Of a DNA stretch of 64,000 nt, positions 50,970 through 59,689 are shown one piece after another. The stretch is from CAZJHX01 sp964545715 (lineage in GTDB: Bacteria; Myxococcota_A; UBA9042; GCA-2863065). Both the position numbers and the translations under genes were made by a program. How positions within the stretch are numbered: the stretch's first letter is position 1; each line of letters begins with the position of its first letter. The notes under the pieces were generated by a model. That model made no database searches. It saw nothing but the letters and a program-made list of their open reading frames with translations, and had not been told where the DNA came from. The stretch spans positions 62,001 to 126,000 of the forward strand of contig CAZJHX010000003.1 of NCBI GenBank assembly GCA_964545715.1, given 5' to 3'.

Positions 50970-51902
50970 ATGGGTGACAGCTACCGCACATTCGTGGTGG
51001 TCAACCCCCGCTCCTCGGGCGGGTCGACCAACAAACGCTGGCAGGCGATCTCCGCCAGCCTCTCGCGGGCGTTGGGGACCTGGGATCACGCGTTTACCAC
51101 CGCCCAGGGCGACGCCACCCGGCTGACGCGCACGGCGCTGCGGGACGGCTACGAGATGATCGTGGCGGTCGGCGGCGACGGCACGATTCATGAGGTCGTC
51201 AACGGGTTCTTCGACGGGGAAGAGCCTGTTTCGGCGCAGCCACCCGTGCTGGGTCTGCTGCCGTCGGGCACCGGGGGGGACACCCGCAAGACCTGGGGTC
51301 TCTCTCGCGATCCGGACGAGGCCTGCGCGCGGCTTGGCGGGCTGGACACCAAACCGACGGACGCCGGGCGTATTCGGTGGACGGAGCCCGACGGGTCGCC
51401 GGCCTTTCGCTACTTCGCCAACATCGCGTCGTTCGGGATGAGCGCGCTGGTCAGCAAGAACGTCAATGAGTCCAGCAAGGTGCTCGGCGGCCGGCTGTCG
51501 TTTCTGAAGTCGTCGTTGGCTGCGCTGCTGCGATATAAGCGCACGCCGGTTCGCCTTGTCACCGATGGGGACGACACGCGGGAGGTGACGCTGACAGTCG
51601 GCGCGGTCTGCATCGGCAAGTACTTTGGCGGGGGCATGATGGTCGGTCCCGACGCCGACCCGTCTGACGGGCAGTTCGACATGGTGACCATCGCGCTGAC
51701 CAAGCTGGACATGGCGCGGTTCAACAGCATCTACAAAGGCAAGCATCTGTCCAACCCCAAGGTTGACTGCTGGCGTGGCGCCGTTGTCGAGGCCGCACCC
51801 GTCGGCGATGTCGACGTCTTCATCGAGGCTGACGGTGAGGTTTTTGGGAAGCTGCCGGCGCGCTTCGAGATCCTTCCCGGCGCCTTCCGCATGAAGGTCT
51901 GA
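50970..51902 (+). CDS. Diacylglycerol kinase family lipid kinase
   Basis: A 310-residue soluble DagK/YegS-type kinase. The N-terminal VVNPRSSGGS and the nucleotide-binding VAVGGDGTIHEVVNGF (GGDGT at 68-72) are diagnostic, followed by GLLPSGTGGDTRKTWGLS. The C-terminal domain has FGGGMMVGPDADPSDGQFDMV, again family-typical. It phosphorylates diacylglycerol or a related lipid alcohol to the phosphatidic form. It begins 12 bases after the Fe-S gene and ends three bases before lnt. The pairing of an AGPS-like flavoprotein with a lipid kinase also occurs in mycobacteria (Rv2251-Rv2252). Confidence 0.9.
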   Translation: MGDSYRTFVVVNPRSSGGSTNKRWQAISASLSRALGTWDHAFTTAQGDATRLTRTALRDGYEMIVAVGGDGTIHEVVNGFFDGEEPVSAQPPVLGLLPSGTGGDTRKTWGLSRDPDEACARLGGLDTKPTDAGRIRWTEPDGSPAFRYFANIASFGMSALVSKNVNESSKVLGGRLSFLKSSLAALLRYKRTPVRLVTDGDDTREVTLTVGAVCIGKYFGGGMMVGPDADPSDGQFDMVTIALTKLDMARFNSIYKGKHLSNPKVDCWRGAVVEAAPVGDVDVFIEADGEVFGKLPARFEILPGAFRMKV

Positions 51903-51905
51903 CGC

Positions 51906-54626
51906 GTGGGGAAGCGAAAGTCATCCACCACGGCCAAAGAGCCTAAATCGAAGCCGAAGCGATCGACGAAGAAGCCGGCTAAGAAGAAGGCGTCGAAGCC
52001 GGTCGTTCCCGGCACGTGGACCAGTCTGCTGCTGGCCTGCGTGTCCGGCACGATGGTCTTCATGTCGTACCCCAACTACGACCTCTACCCGCTGCAGTGG
52101 TTCGCGTTTGTGCCGCTGCTGTTCGTCATTGAGAAGCGCGGTCCGGGCAAGTCGTTCCTCTTTGGTCTGCTGGCGGGCACGGTCACCAACTGGGGCGGCT
52201 TCTATTGGATCACCGGAATGCTCATGGATTTCGGGCATTTCTCACTGGCGCTGGCGATCCCGCTGTGCACGGTGATGTGCGTCTATCAGGGCCTGGTCTG
52301 CGGGCTGTGGGCCGCCCTGACGCGCTGGCTTGTCAATCGAACGGACGCTCCCATCTTGCTGGTCTCGCCCGTCGTGTGGGTGGTGGTCGAGTACTGTGTG
52401 CCGTTCATCTTCCCCTGGTACCTGGCCAACGGGCAGTATCTCTTCTATCCGGCGATTCAAGTTGTCGAGCTGACCGGCGTGCTGGGGCTCAGCTTCATCA
52501 TCATTCTGGTCAACACCGGGCTCTTTCTCGGGCTCCGGGCCGCCCTTCGTCGCCGCTGGCAGCAGGCGCTGCGTCCGACTGCGTTCGTGCTGGCCGTCTT
52601 TGCGGCCAACGTGCTGTACGGGCTGGTTCGCATGCATCAGGTAGACGCTGCCATGGCCGAGGCCCCGTCCCTGAAGATCGGCGCCGGCGAGGCGGACGTG
52701 GGCATCTTTGAGAAAGAGGCCAAGGGGCTGAGGAATCGCACCCAGATGCTGGGCCTGTTGCGCGGCAACATCATGAAGCACCACCTGTTGGCGGCCGACC
52801 TGGCGAAAGACAAAGGCGTGGACCTGATAGTGGAGCCGGAGTCCAGCTTCATCCCAGTGCCGGGCCACAAGGTGCAGTTCAAGCGCAACGACCTGTTTGC
52901 TGTGGTCGCAGGCGCCGGTCGAAACGCGTGGGAGCTGCGGGACAAGCGCTGGACGGGACCGCGGCGTGCTGCGCGCGAGGCCCCGGCGGTTCACTCGATG
53001 TGGGCGGCGCGGGAGGACCACGTCTACGGCGTGGGGCCGGGCGGCATCATCTTGCGGCACAACGGCGAGGAGTGGACGCGCGAGCGCAACGACGATCGGG
53101 CAAACCTGCACGGGGTGTGGGCCGGGGAGTACTCGCCGATCGTGCGGCGCGTGGACGGCGCGCCCGTGGTCGCGGTCGCGGTCGGGGAAAAGGGCACGGC
53201 GCTGCTGAGTACGCAGAGTGGTGAGTGGGTTCCGACGCGCACCGGCACCAACGCGACGCTACGGGCGGCCACGGGCACGGGCGCCAAGCAGATCTACGCG
53301 GTGGGCGACGAGGGCACGGTGCTTCGGTTCGACGGCCAGAAGTGGTCAGCGGAGCTGTCCGGGGTGACCGTCGCCCTGCGCGGCGTCTGGGCGGCCGAGA
53401 ACGGCCGGGTCGTGGCGGTCGGCGACGAGGGTACGATCGCGACGCGCAAGGGGGCGCGCTGGAGCGCGGTGACGCTGCCGGGCAAGCCGCGCCTCAACGG
53501 CGTGATCGGCAACCGGCGCGGCATGTTTGCTGTTGGGGAGCGCGGGCATGTCTGGCGTCTGACCAACGGCGAGTGGCGGCGCGTGGCGTCGCGCACAAAC
53601 GCGGACCTGCATGCGGTCGCGGTCGACGGGCGCGGCAACTACTATGCGGTCGGCTCCGGCGCCACAATGCTCGTGCGCAAGGCGGGGGCCAACGACTGGA
53701 CGGCGTCCGATGTGCTGCGCGACGCCGGTGACCTGTTTGCAGTGGCCGGCGTGCCGTTCACGGGCGCGCACGCTTTCGCGCGGGACGCTCGGTTTATCTA
53801 TCGGTCACAGGCCCCGCTGCCGCCGCTGAAGGGATGGACGACGCTGGACGCGGTGGCCAACGTCGGCGCCGTCATGGCCAACGACCAGGACACGGCCTCC
53901 GAGGACTGGAATACGCCCGTGCGGGGCTTCGACAAGCCGATCTTGCTGGGGCTCTTGACGTACGAGCCCAAGGACCCGGCGATCAGCGCGCTGCGCAGCC
54001 GGGAGGACCGGCGCACGTACAACTCGGCCATGCTGATAGACAGCGATGGAAAGGTGCTGGGGCGCTACGACAAGAACTACCTGCTGATTTTCGGGGAGTT
54101 CATCCCGTTCGGCGACGTGTTCCCGCAGTTCTACGAGTGGCTGCCCGAGGCCAGTCACTTCTATCCGGGCGAGACGGTGGAGACCTTCTCCTTCAAGGGA
54201 CACCAGATCGGCGTGCTGATCTGCTACGAGGACATCATCCCGCGCTTTACTCGCAGCCTCGCGGGCAAAGACCCCAACGTGCTCATCAACGTCACGAACG
54301 ACGCCTGGTTCGGTAAAACCAGCGAGCCGTATCTGCACCTGGCGCTCTCGATCTTCCGCGCCGTCGAGAATCGGCTGTGGCTCATCCGCAGCACGAACAC
54401 GGGCGTGACCGTCTTTGTGGACGCCGTTGGACGTATCGTGAGCGAGACCGGGCTCGAGGACCCCGAGGTGCTGGTCTCCGATGTGCCCATGATGCGCAGC
54501 AGCACGCTGTATCGCAGCTATGGCGAGCTGTTCGCCTACCTGTGCCTGATCGCGTTTGCCTTGCTGGTTATCGGGGCGCTTGCTCGACGTCGCCGACAGC
54601 GGCGCGCCAAAAGAGAAGCGAGCTAG
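51906..54626 (+). CDS. lnt: Apolipoprotein N-acyltransferase with inserted beta-propeller
   Basis: The product has 906 residues against about 510 in E. coli. A Lys-rich cytoplasmic tail (1-35) precedes the Lnt membrane domain (about 36-245). The nitrilase-type domain begins near 280 with the catalytic Glu312 (VEPESSF). Residues about 325-660 are a foreign insert of seven or eight repeats of the form AVGDEGTVLRFDGQKW, a beta-propeller. The nitrilase domain resumes near 676 and has Lys723 (RYDKNYLLIFGEFIPF) and nucleophile Cys773 (ICYEDIIPRF), then NDAWFGKT and a final helix. All catalytic residues are intact. Lnt adds the third acyl chain to lipoproteins in the periplasm. The start is GTG 51906. 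Confidence 0.9.
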   Translation: MGKRKSSTTAKEPKSKPKRSTKKPAKKKASKPVVPGTWTSLLLACVSGTMVFMSYPNYDLYPLQWFAFVPLLFVIEKRGPGKSFLFGLLAGTVTNWGGFYWITGMLMDFGHFSLALAIPLCTVMCVYQGLVCGLWAALTRWLVNRTDAPILLVSPVVWVVVEYCVPFIFPWYLANGQYLFYPAIQVVELTGVLGLSFIIILVNTGLFLGLRAALRRRWQQALRPTAFVLAVFAANVLYGLVRMHQVDAAMAEAPSLKIGAGEADVGIFEKEAKGLRNRTQMLGLLRGNIMKHHLLAADLAKDKGVDLIVEPESSFIPVPGHKVQFKRNDLFAVVAGAGRNAWELRDKRWTGPRRAAREAPAVHSMWAAREDHVYGVGPGGIILRHNGEEWTRERNDDRANLHGVWAGEYSPIVRRVDGAPVVAVAVGEKGTALLSTQSGEWVPTRTGTNATLRAATGTGAKQIYAVGDEGTVLRFDGQKWSAELSGVTVALRGVWAAENGRVVAVGDEGTIATRKGARWSAVTLPGKPRLNGVIGNRRGMFAVGERGHVWRLTNGEWRRVASRTNADLHAVAVDGRGNYYAVGSGATMLVRKAGANDWTASDVLRDAGDLFAVAGVPFTGAHAFARDARFIYRSQAPLPPLKGWTTLDAVANVGAVMANDQDTASEDWNTPVRGFDKPILLGLLTYEPKDPAISALRSREDRRTYNSAMLIDSDGKVLGRYDKNYLLIFGEFIPFGDVFPQFYEWLPEASHFYPGETVETFSFKGHQIGVLICYEDIIPRFTRSLAGKDPNVLINVTNDAWFGKTSEPYLHLALSIFRAVENRLWLIRSTNTGVTVFVDAVGRIVSETGLEDPEVLVSDVPMMRSSTLYRSYGELFAYLCLIAFALLVIGALARRRRQRRAKREAS
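52878..53890 (+). other. Inserted beta-propeller domain within lnt
   Basis: Seven clear repeats (LFAVVAGAGRNAWEL, VYGVGPGGIILRHNGEEW, VVAVAVGEKGTALL, IYAVGDEGTVLRFDGQKW, VVAVGDEGTIATRKGARW, MFAVGERGHVWRLTNGEW, YYAVGSGATMLVRK) and a probable eighth (LFAVAGVPFTGAHAF) are each spaced about 38-45 residues apart. The boundaries are approximate. The insert keeps frame and lies between the catalytic Glu and Lys of the acyltransferase. Confidence 0.85.
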
Positions 54627-54639
54627 TGGGCTGAGTCAA

Positions 54640-55197
54640 CTAGTTGATCGCGGTGTTGGACGACACCAGATCGTGTCGCGTGATGCCCAAACCCGCCAGC
54701 GCCGTGTCGTAGACCAGCTCGGGCGCCGTCTTGAACAGCAGCGCCTGGGTCACAGGCGCCATCACCCAGGTGCCCTCGGTCATCTCACGCTCGAGCTGCC
54801 CCGGACCCCAGCCCGCATAACCAAGCATCAGGCGGAACGGGCAGTTGGGCAGGCCGACCAGCGTCTCCAGCGCCTCTCGGCTGGTGCTGACGGCGATCTC
54901 GGGGGTGACGACCTGCGTGTCTTCGAATTTCTGCAGCGGCGGATGCACGATGCAGCCGGCCTGGGTGCGCACGGGCCCACCGAGCCGAATATCGCCCAAT
55001 GAGCCGTCCAGCCAGCTGATGCCGAGCCCGGAGCAGATGACGTGCGGGCTGCCGGGAAACGGTCGATTGACGACCAGACCCACCGCGCCATCCTTATTGT
55101 GCTCGAGCATCAGCACGACCGTTTCCGCGAAGTTTGGGTCGCGCAGATTCGGCATGGCGATGAGCAGCCCCGGCGCGGTGTGGTTCACGCGTTTCAC
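54640..55197 (-). CDS. yqgE: YqgE/AlgH family protein (DUF179)
   Basis: A 185-residue protein with the family's hallmark sequence: GLLIAMPNLRDPNFAETVVLMLEHNKDGAVGLVVNRP near the N-terminus, then LGGPVRTQAGCIVHPP and LMLGYAGWGPGQLEREM. AlgH affects alginate regulation in Pseudomonas; the general function is unknown. The GTG at 55195-55197 is preferred (AAGGGG nine bases upstream and a standard N-terminus) over the longer frame from 55224. It converges with lnt, 13 bases apart. Confidence 0.92.
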   Translation of the reverse strand: MKRVNHTAPGLLIAMPNLRDPNFAETVVLMLEHNKDGAVGLVVNRPFPGSPHVICSGLGISWLDGSLGDIRLGGPVRTQAGCIVHPPLQKFEDTQVVTPEIAVSTSREALETLVGLPNCPFRLMLGYAGWGPGQLEREMTEGTWVMAPVTQALLFKTAPELVYDTALAGLGITRHDLVSSNTAIN

Positions 55198-55247
55198 TAT
55201 ATGCGTCCCCTTGTCGCAGCGCAACGGCTCTGTCAGGATGCTCAGCG

Positions 55248-56114
55248 GTGGTCGAGAAGCAGTCCGTCCCGCTTGTGAGTTCGCTTACGGTGGTTCTTCC
55301 GCAGCGCTATCGCGCAAGCGTTGTGGATGTCGTGCCGTATGGGCACGGATCCATCTTGATTCTGCTGAAGGACTTTGTCGTGGTCGCGGACAAGCCACCG
55401 GAGCCGATCTGGCGCCTGTTCCGGTACGAGGCGCCGGCGACGACCGCGGTCGAGGTATGCACATTCTCCCAGGCGGGCAAGTCCGGCGTCTTTCCGGTCC
55501 ACATTGCCTGCGTGGGCACCGACGTCTACCTGCTGTTTCACAACGAGCTGCTGCGCGTCGACGTGGACGAGAAGGTGGTTCACGGCGTTTGCCGACTGCA
55601 CCTGCCCCAGAGCGAGGATGAGCAGGCCGGGAGCCTGGTCCGAGCATTGGCGATGCGCGCCGGCACAGCCTGCCTGACGGTCGAGCTGGGCGAAGAAAAC
55701 CTGACGCTGCACTGGATCCCGCTGGACGACCGGCCCGTTGTCGGCTGCCGCTTCCGCGGGGTGCGGGGCGAGCGCATCCTGTTCGGGCCCAACGACGACC
55801 TGTACGCGTTGGATATGCTGGACCTGACCATCTACCGCAACGGCGAGTGGATCGGGCACCGCGACCTGACCGACTGCTTTGATGAGTGGTATCGCAATCC
55901 CCTGGAGCTGTTGAGCATCGCGCCGGACGGCCGGGTCTTCGTGGCCAACGGTACGCGGATGGTCGCGGTCGCACCGGACCTGAGCCGCATCGTGGGCACC
56001 TACGCGCTGCCCACGGTGCCGACAGCCATAAAGTATCGCGGCGACTCGGAGGCGCTTCTGGCGACTGTCGATCCGGTGTCATGCACGCTTTTGATCCAGA
56101 CGGTAAAGGTGTAG
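55248..56114 (+). CDS. Hypothetical beta-rich protein
   Basis: A 288-residue protein without a signal peptide. It consists of short repeated strands (GSILILLKDFVVVADKPP, VHIACVGTDVYLLFHNELLRVDVDEK, ILFGPNDDLYALDMLDLTIYRNGEWIG, LLSIAPDGRVFVANGTRMVAVAPDLSRIVG), which suggest a six- or seven-bladed propeller or similar. I recognise no family. It starts at GTG 55248 with AGGA nine bases upstream, divergent from yqgE. It is followed by the C45 hydrolase gene after 34 bases and may share its transcript. Confidence 0.55.
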   Translation: MVEKQSVPLVSSLTVVLPQRYRASVVDVVPYGHGSILILLKDFVVVADKPPEPIWRLFRYEAPATTAVEVCTFSQAGKSGVFPVHIACVGTDVYLLFHNELLRVDVDEKVVHGVCRLHLPQSEDEQAGSLVRALAMRAGTACLTVELGEENLTLHWIPLDDRPVVGCRFRGVRGERILFGPNDDLYALDMLDLTIYRNGEWIGHRDLTDCFDEWYRNPLELLSIAPDGRVFVANGTRMVAVAPDLSRIVGTYALPTVPTAIKYRGDSEALLATVDPVSCTLLIQTVKV

Positions 56115-56148
56115 CTTCCCAGCCCATGAGGGGCACATCGGAGCTTGC

Positions 56149-57192
56149 GTGACGATCGAGTTGTTGGATCTTGGCGCCGGGAGCTATCGCGACCTGGGGC
56201 GCGCTCATGGCGACGCCTGGGGTGAAGAGGCGTGTGCGCTGTTCGGCATCCGGTGGCAGCTGACGCGCGACTCGAGTCCCGTCACGGGCCTGGCGGCGCT
56301 GGCGCGAGAGCACATCCAGGTGATGGAGGCCTACGATTCGGGGCTGTTCCAAGAGCTACAGGGCATCTCCGAGACCAGCGGCCTCGAGCTGTGGCAGCTG
56401 GTGATCCTCAATCACTACACGGACTTTCGTGACATCCGAGCCGAGGTTGCCGCGTCGGCGGGGGGCTGCAGCGCCATCTTTGCGCCGCTGGCGAGCGGTC
56501 CGGCCATCGCGCAGACGTGGGATATGCACGGATCGGCCGAGGACCATGTCCGCCTGCTGCGCGTCGAGCCGCCGGATGGTCCCTCCGTTGTCACGTTTAC
56601 GCTGACCGGCTGCCTGGGCATGACCGGGCTGAACGCCGAGGGTGTGGCCGTGTGCATCAACAACCTGACGCCCGGTGATGCGCGCGTGGGCGTGTTGTGG
56701 CCGGCGCTGGTGCGGCGGATGTTGCGCGAGCGGACCGCACTGGCGGCGGTCCAGGTGCTGCACGACACGGAGCTGAGCAGCGGCCACAACTACCTGATCG
56801 CTGACGACACCCACATGTTCAACGTGGAGACGACCGGCGGGCGGAAGCGCGTGACGGCAGACGCCACGACGCGGCCCTGCTATCACACCAACCATTACCT
56901 GCACGACGAGCTGACGGACATCGCCCTGCCGCTGCACCCTGCAAGCACCAGCGTGGACCGGTTTGCGCTGCTCGGCGCCGCGCTGGAGTTGGCGCCCCGG
57001 TCGCTGGAGCAGCTGTGGTCGGTGTTGGGTAGCCATGAGGGACATCCGCGCAGCATCTGCGGCCATGTAGGGGGCTCCGACCCGTCCGCCAGCAAGACCT
57101 GCGGCGGCGTGATCTGCGACATGTCCAGCCGTCGCATGCTGGCGCAGCAGGGCTGCCTGAACGGCGCGGCGTGGAGTGAGGTGCGACCATGA
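56149..57192 (+). CDS. C45-family autoproteolytic acyltransferase/hydrolase
   Basis: A 347-residue protein of the acyl-CoA:6-aminopenicillanate acyltransferase (AAT) type, Ntn-hydrolase fold. The N-terminal SYRDLGRAHGDAWGE and LQGISETSGLELWQLVILNHYTDF blocks precede AGGCSAIF, in which Cys107 would become the N-terminal nucleophile after self-cleavage. AQTWDMHG and TGLNAEGVAVCINNL follow as in the family. The substrate is probably an amide of a short peptide or acyl amino acid. The start is GTG with GGAG five bases upstream. The stop overlaps the aminotransferase ATG. Confidence 0.82.
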   Translation: MTIELLDLGAGSYRDLGRAHGDAWGEEACALFGIRWQLTRDSSPVTGLAALAREHIQVMEAYDSGLFQELQGISETSGLELWQLVILNHYTDFRDIRAEVAASAGGCSAIFAPLASGPAIAQTWDMHGSAEDHVRLLRVEPPDGPSVVTFTLTGCLGMTGLNAEGVAVCINNLTPGDARVGVLWPALVRRMLRERTALAAVQVLHDTELSSGHNYLIADDTHMFNVETTGGRKRVTADATTRPCYHTNHYLHDELTDIALPLHPASTSVDRFALLGAALELAPRSLEQLWSVLGSHEGHPRSICGHVGGSDPSASKTCGGVICDMSSRRMLAQQGCLNGAAWSEVRP

Positions 57193-58448
57193 CCGAGAGC
57201 CTGGAGGCGCGCCAGCGGGCCCATGTTTTCTACACGTGGACGGCCCAGAGCGAGGCTACGCCGGTGTCGATCGCGTCAGGGCAGGGCGCCACCTTCACCG
57301 ATCACGCCGGCAAGCGCTGGCTGGACTTTGAGGCCCAGGTCTTCAACTGCAACGCCGGCCACGGCGAGCGCCGCATCATCGAGGCGATGCAGCAGCAGGT
57401 GGAGGAGCTGGCGTGCGCGCATCCGGCGGCGGTCTTTGAGACCAAGGCCAGGCTGGGCGAGCTGCTCGCGTCGGTGACGCCGGGCGACCTGAATCACTTT
57501 CTGCTGTGCCTGTCGGGCGCGGAGGCCAACGAGAACGCGCTGAAGATCGCGCGGATGGTGACGGGCCGCAGCAAAGTCATCGCTCGCCGCCGCAGCTATC
57601 ACGGCGCCAGTATGGGCGCGCTCTCGTTGACGGGTGATCCGCGCCGGCATCATGCGGAGCCGGGTCTGTGGGGCGTCATACGCGCGGAGGATCCTTACTG
57701 TCATCGGTGCCCGTTTGGGTTGGAATACCCGGCATGCAAGGTGCGGTGCGCAAGCCACGTCGAACACGTCATCCAGTCCGAGGGGCCTGATCGTGTCGCT
57801 GCGGTCTTCCTGGAGGGCATCACGGGCGCCAACGGGGGCCTGGTGCCGCCCGACGAGTACTGGCCAATGGTGCGCGAGATCTGCGATCGGTACGGCATTC
57901 TGCTGGTCAGCGACGAGGTCTTCACCGGCTTTGGCCGCACGGGCGCCTGGTTTGCCGTGGACCACTACGGGGTTGTGCCCGACATGATCACGATGGCCAA
58001 AGGCGTGACCAGCGGCTACGCCCCGCTCGGAGTGGTCGCCGTCAACGGCGGAATCGCCGGCTATTTTGAACACAAAACGCTGTGGTGTGGGCTGACCAAC
58101 CACGCCCATCCGGTGTCCTGCGCGTCTGCGGCGGCCGCCATCGAGGTCTATCGGGACGACAAGCTGATCGAGCGGGCGGCCGCGCTGGAGCCCCGCATGT
58201 TGGCCGGTCTGCGCGCGATTCAGAGCCGCTACCCGATCGTCACCGATGTTCGCGGCAAGGGCCTGTTCGGCGTGCTGGAGCTCGACCGCCCGTCGGCACC
58301 GCTCAAGCCTGCGCTGCACGCCGCCGGTCTGCACACATTGGTTCGCGACAACTGCGTCTTCGTCACGCCCCCCCTGGTGATCACCGGTGCGGAGCTGGAC
58401 GAGGGCCTGGCCATCATAGAAGCCGCTATCGCCGAGGTATTTTCATGA
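57189..58448 (+). CDS. Class III pyridoxal-phosphate aminotransferase
   Basis: A 419-residue omega-aminotransferase fold. The PLP Lys is K271 in TMAKGVTSGYAPLG, the PLP-ring Asp is D242 in LLVSDEVFTGFGRTG, and the phosphate-contact region is SGAEANENALKIAR. A Cys-rich CHRCPFGLEYPACKVRC stretch (171-187) is seen in a subgroup that includes taurine-pyruvate and related aminotransferases. The amino donor is not predictable. It overlaps the C45 gene before it and the CoA-transferase gene after it by four bases each, so the three are tightly coupled and may serve one degradation path. Confidence 0.88.
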   Translation: MTESLEARQRAHVFYTWTAQSEATPVSIASGQGATFTDHAGKRWLDFEAQVFNCNAGHGERRIIEAMQQQVEELACAHPAAVFETKARLGELLASVTPGDLNHFLLCLSGAEANENALKIARMVTGRSKVIARRRSYHGASMGALSLTGDPRRHHAEPGLWGVIRAEDPYCHRCPFGLEYPACKVRCASHVEHVIQSEGPDRVAAVFLEGITGANGGLVPPDEYWPMVREICDRYGILLVSDEVFTGFGRTGAWFAVDHYGVVPDMITMAKGVTSGYAPLGVVAVNGGIAGYFEHKTLWCGLTNHAHPVSCASAAAAIEVYRDDKLIERAAALEPRMLAGLRAIQSRYPIVTDVRGKGLFGVLELDRPSAPLKPALHAAGLHTLVRDNCVFVTPPLVITGAELDEGLAIIEAAIAEVFS

Positions 58449-59143
58449 GCAAAGTGTTTGAAAACGCAGCCGCCGCCCTTCACGACGTAGCCGACGGCGC
58501 CAGCATCATGTCCGGCGGTTTTGGCCTCTGCGCCAACGCCGAGAACTGCATCGCACAGCTGCACAAAAGCGGCGTCAAGGACCTTACGATCATCAGCAAT
58601 AACTGTGGCAACGCGGGCCAGGGTCTGGCCGTTCTGCTGCAGGCGCACCAGGTCAGAAAGGTCATCGGCAGCTACATCGGCGGCAACCCGGATCTGCAAC
58701 AGCAGATGCTGGCGGGTGAGCTCGAGGTCGAGCTGACTCCGCAGGGCACGCTGGTCGAGCGCATCCGCGCAGGCGGCGCGGGACTGGGCGGCTTCTATAC
58801 CCCGACGGGCGTGGGCACGGTGGTCGCCGAGGGCAAGGACCACAAAGAGATCAACGGCCGGCGCATGATCCTGGAGACCGCGCTGACCGCCGACTACGCC
58901 ATCATCCGCGCCCGCGTGGGCGACGAGTTCGGCAATCTGCGCTTCTACGGCACCGGCCGCAACTTCAGTCCGCTGATGGCGACCGCAGGAAGAATCGCGG
59001 TGGTCGAAGTCGAGGAGCTGGTGCCGCTGGGCGAGCTGGGCCCCGACGACATCCACCTCTCGGGCGTCTTCGTCCAGCGCATCTTCAAAGGCACGAACTA
59101 CGTCGACCCGATCGAGTACCTCACAACGCGGCCACGCGCATGA
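58445..59143 (+). CDS. 3-oxoacid CoA-transferase alpha subunit (orphan)
   Basis: A 232-residue subunit A of the ScoA/AtoD family: GASIMSGGFGLCANAENCI (the GGFG CoA-binding loop), LTIISNNCGNAGQGL, VIGSYIGGNPDLQQQMLAGELEVELTPQGTLVERIRAGGAGLGGFYTPTG. The family works as an alpha/beta pair and the catalytic Glu is in subunit B. No subunit B follows: the next gene is a lipoprotein overlapping the stop. Either B lies elsewhere or it has been lost. It is tightly coupled to the aminotransferase. Confidence 0.9.
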   Translation: MSKVFENAAAALHDVADGASIMSGGFGLCANAENCIAQLHKSGVKDLTIISNNCGNAGQGLAVLLQAHQVRKVIGSYIGGNPDLQQQMLAGELEVELTPQGTLVERIRAGGAGLGGFYTPTGVGTVVAEGKDHKEINGRRMILETALTADYAIIRARVGDEFGNLRFYGTGRNFSPLMATAGRIAVVEVEELVPLGELGPDDIHLSGVFVQRIFKGTNYVDPIEYLTTRPRA

Positions 59144-59676
59144 CCCGCCTCCTCCCGATCGCCCTGGGTCTGACCGCGCTCGCGTGCTCTCCGTCGGGCG
59201 GCGGCAGAAGCGCCCCGAAGGTCAAAGCCGGCGACAGCTGCGAGGCCGGCGACAACGCGCGCTGTAGCGGCACAACCATCCTGACCTGCGAGGGCGAGAC
59301 CTGGACATCCGGCCAGAGCTGCGCCGACCAGGATCAGACCTGCTCCAACGGGCAATGCGTCGACAAGCCCGCCGAACCCGCAGGCCCGACCGGCTCGGGC
59401 AGCGGCACCTGGACCGGCACCTGCCAGGGCCAGGGCACCAACGGCACCTTCGAGATGTCGATCGACGAGGCCGGCACCATCACCGGCACGTTCGCGGGCG
59501 CCGACACGGGGACCATCAGCGGTACCATCGCCGCCTCGGGTTCACTCACCGCCTCGGCCGCGGGCCTCGCGGGCGGCTGTGATTGGACGGGCACGCTGAC
59601 CGGCAACGGCAAGCTCACCGGCAACGGAAAGTGGGACTGCGGCAACAGCTGCACCGGTACGTGGCGCGCTAACTAG
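59140..59676 (+). CDS. Cys-rich lipoprotein
   Basis: The product has 178 residues. The lipoprotein signal ends LTALACSPSG (Cys at residue 16). A six-Cys module follows (CEAGDNARCSGTTILTCEGE, SCADQDQTCSNGQC), of a kind seen in many myxobacterial surface lipoproteins, and then a Gly/Thr-rich beta-repeat region (GTITGTFAGADTGTISGT, LTGNGKLTGNGKWDCG). No enzyme motif is present. It overlaps the CoA-transferase gene by four bases, but a functional link is doubtful. Confidence 0.65.
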   Translation: MTRLLPIALGLTALACSPSGGGRSAPKVKAGDSCEAGDNARCSGTTILTCEGETWTSGQSCADQDQTCSNGQCVDKPAEPAGPTGSGSGTWTGTCQGQGTNGTFEMSIDEAGTITGTFAGADTGTISGTIAASGSLTASAAGLAGGCDWTGTLTGNGKLTGNGKWDCGNSCTGTWRAN

Positions 59677-59689
59677 ATGTGGCCGCGGA

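Noticed and set aside
54636..54647. 12-base palindrome TCAACTAGTTGA between lnt and yqgE
   Set aside because: It is short, partly within the yqgE stop region, has no T-run and no nearby promoter; chance is likely.
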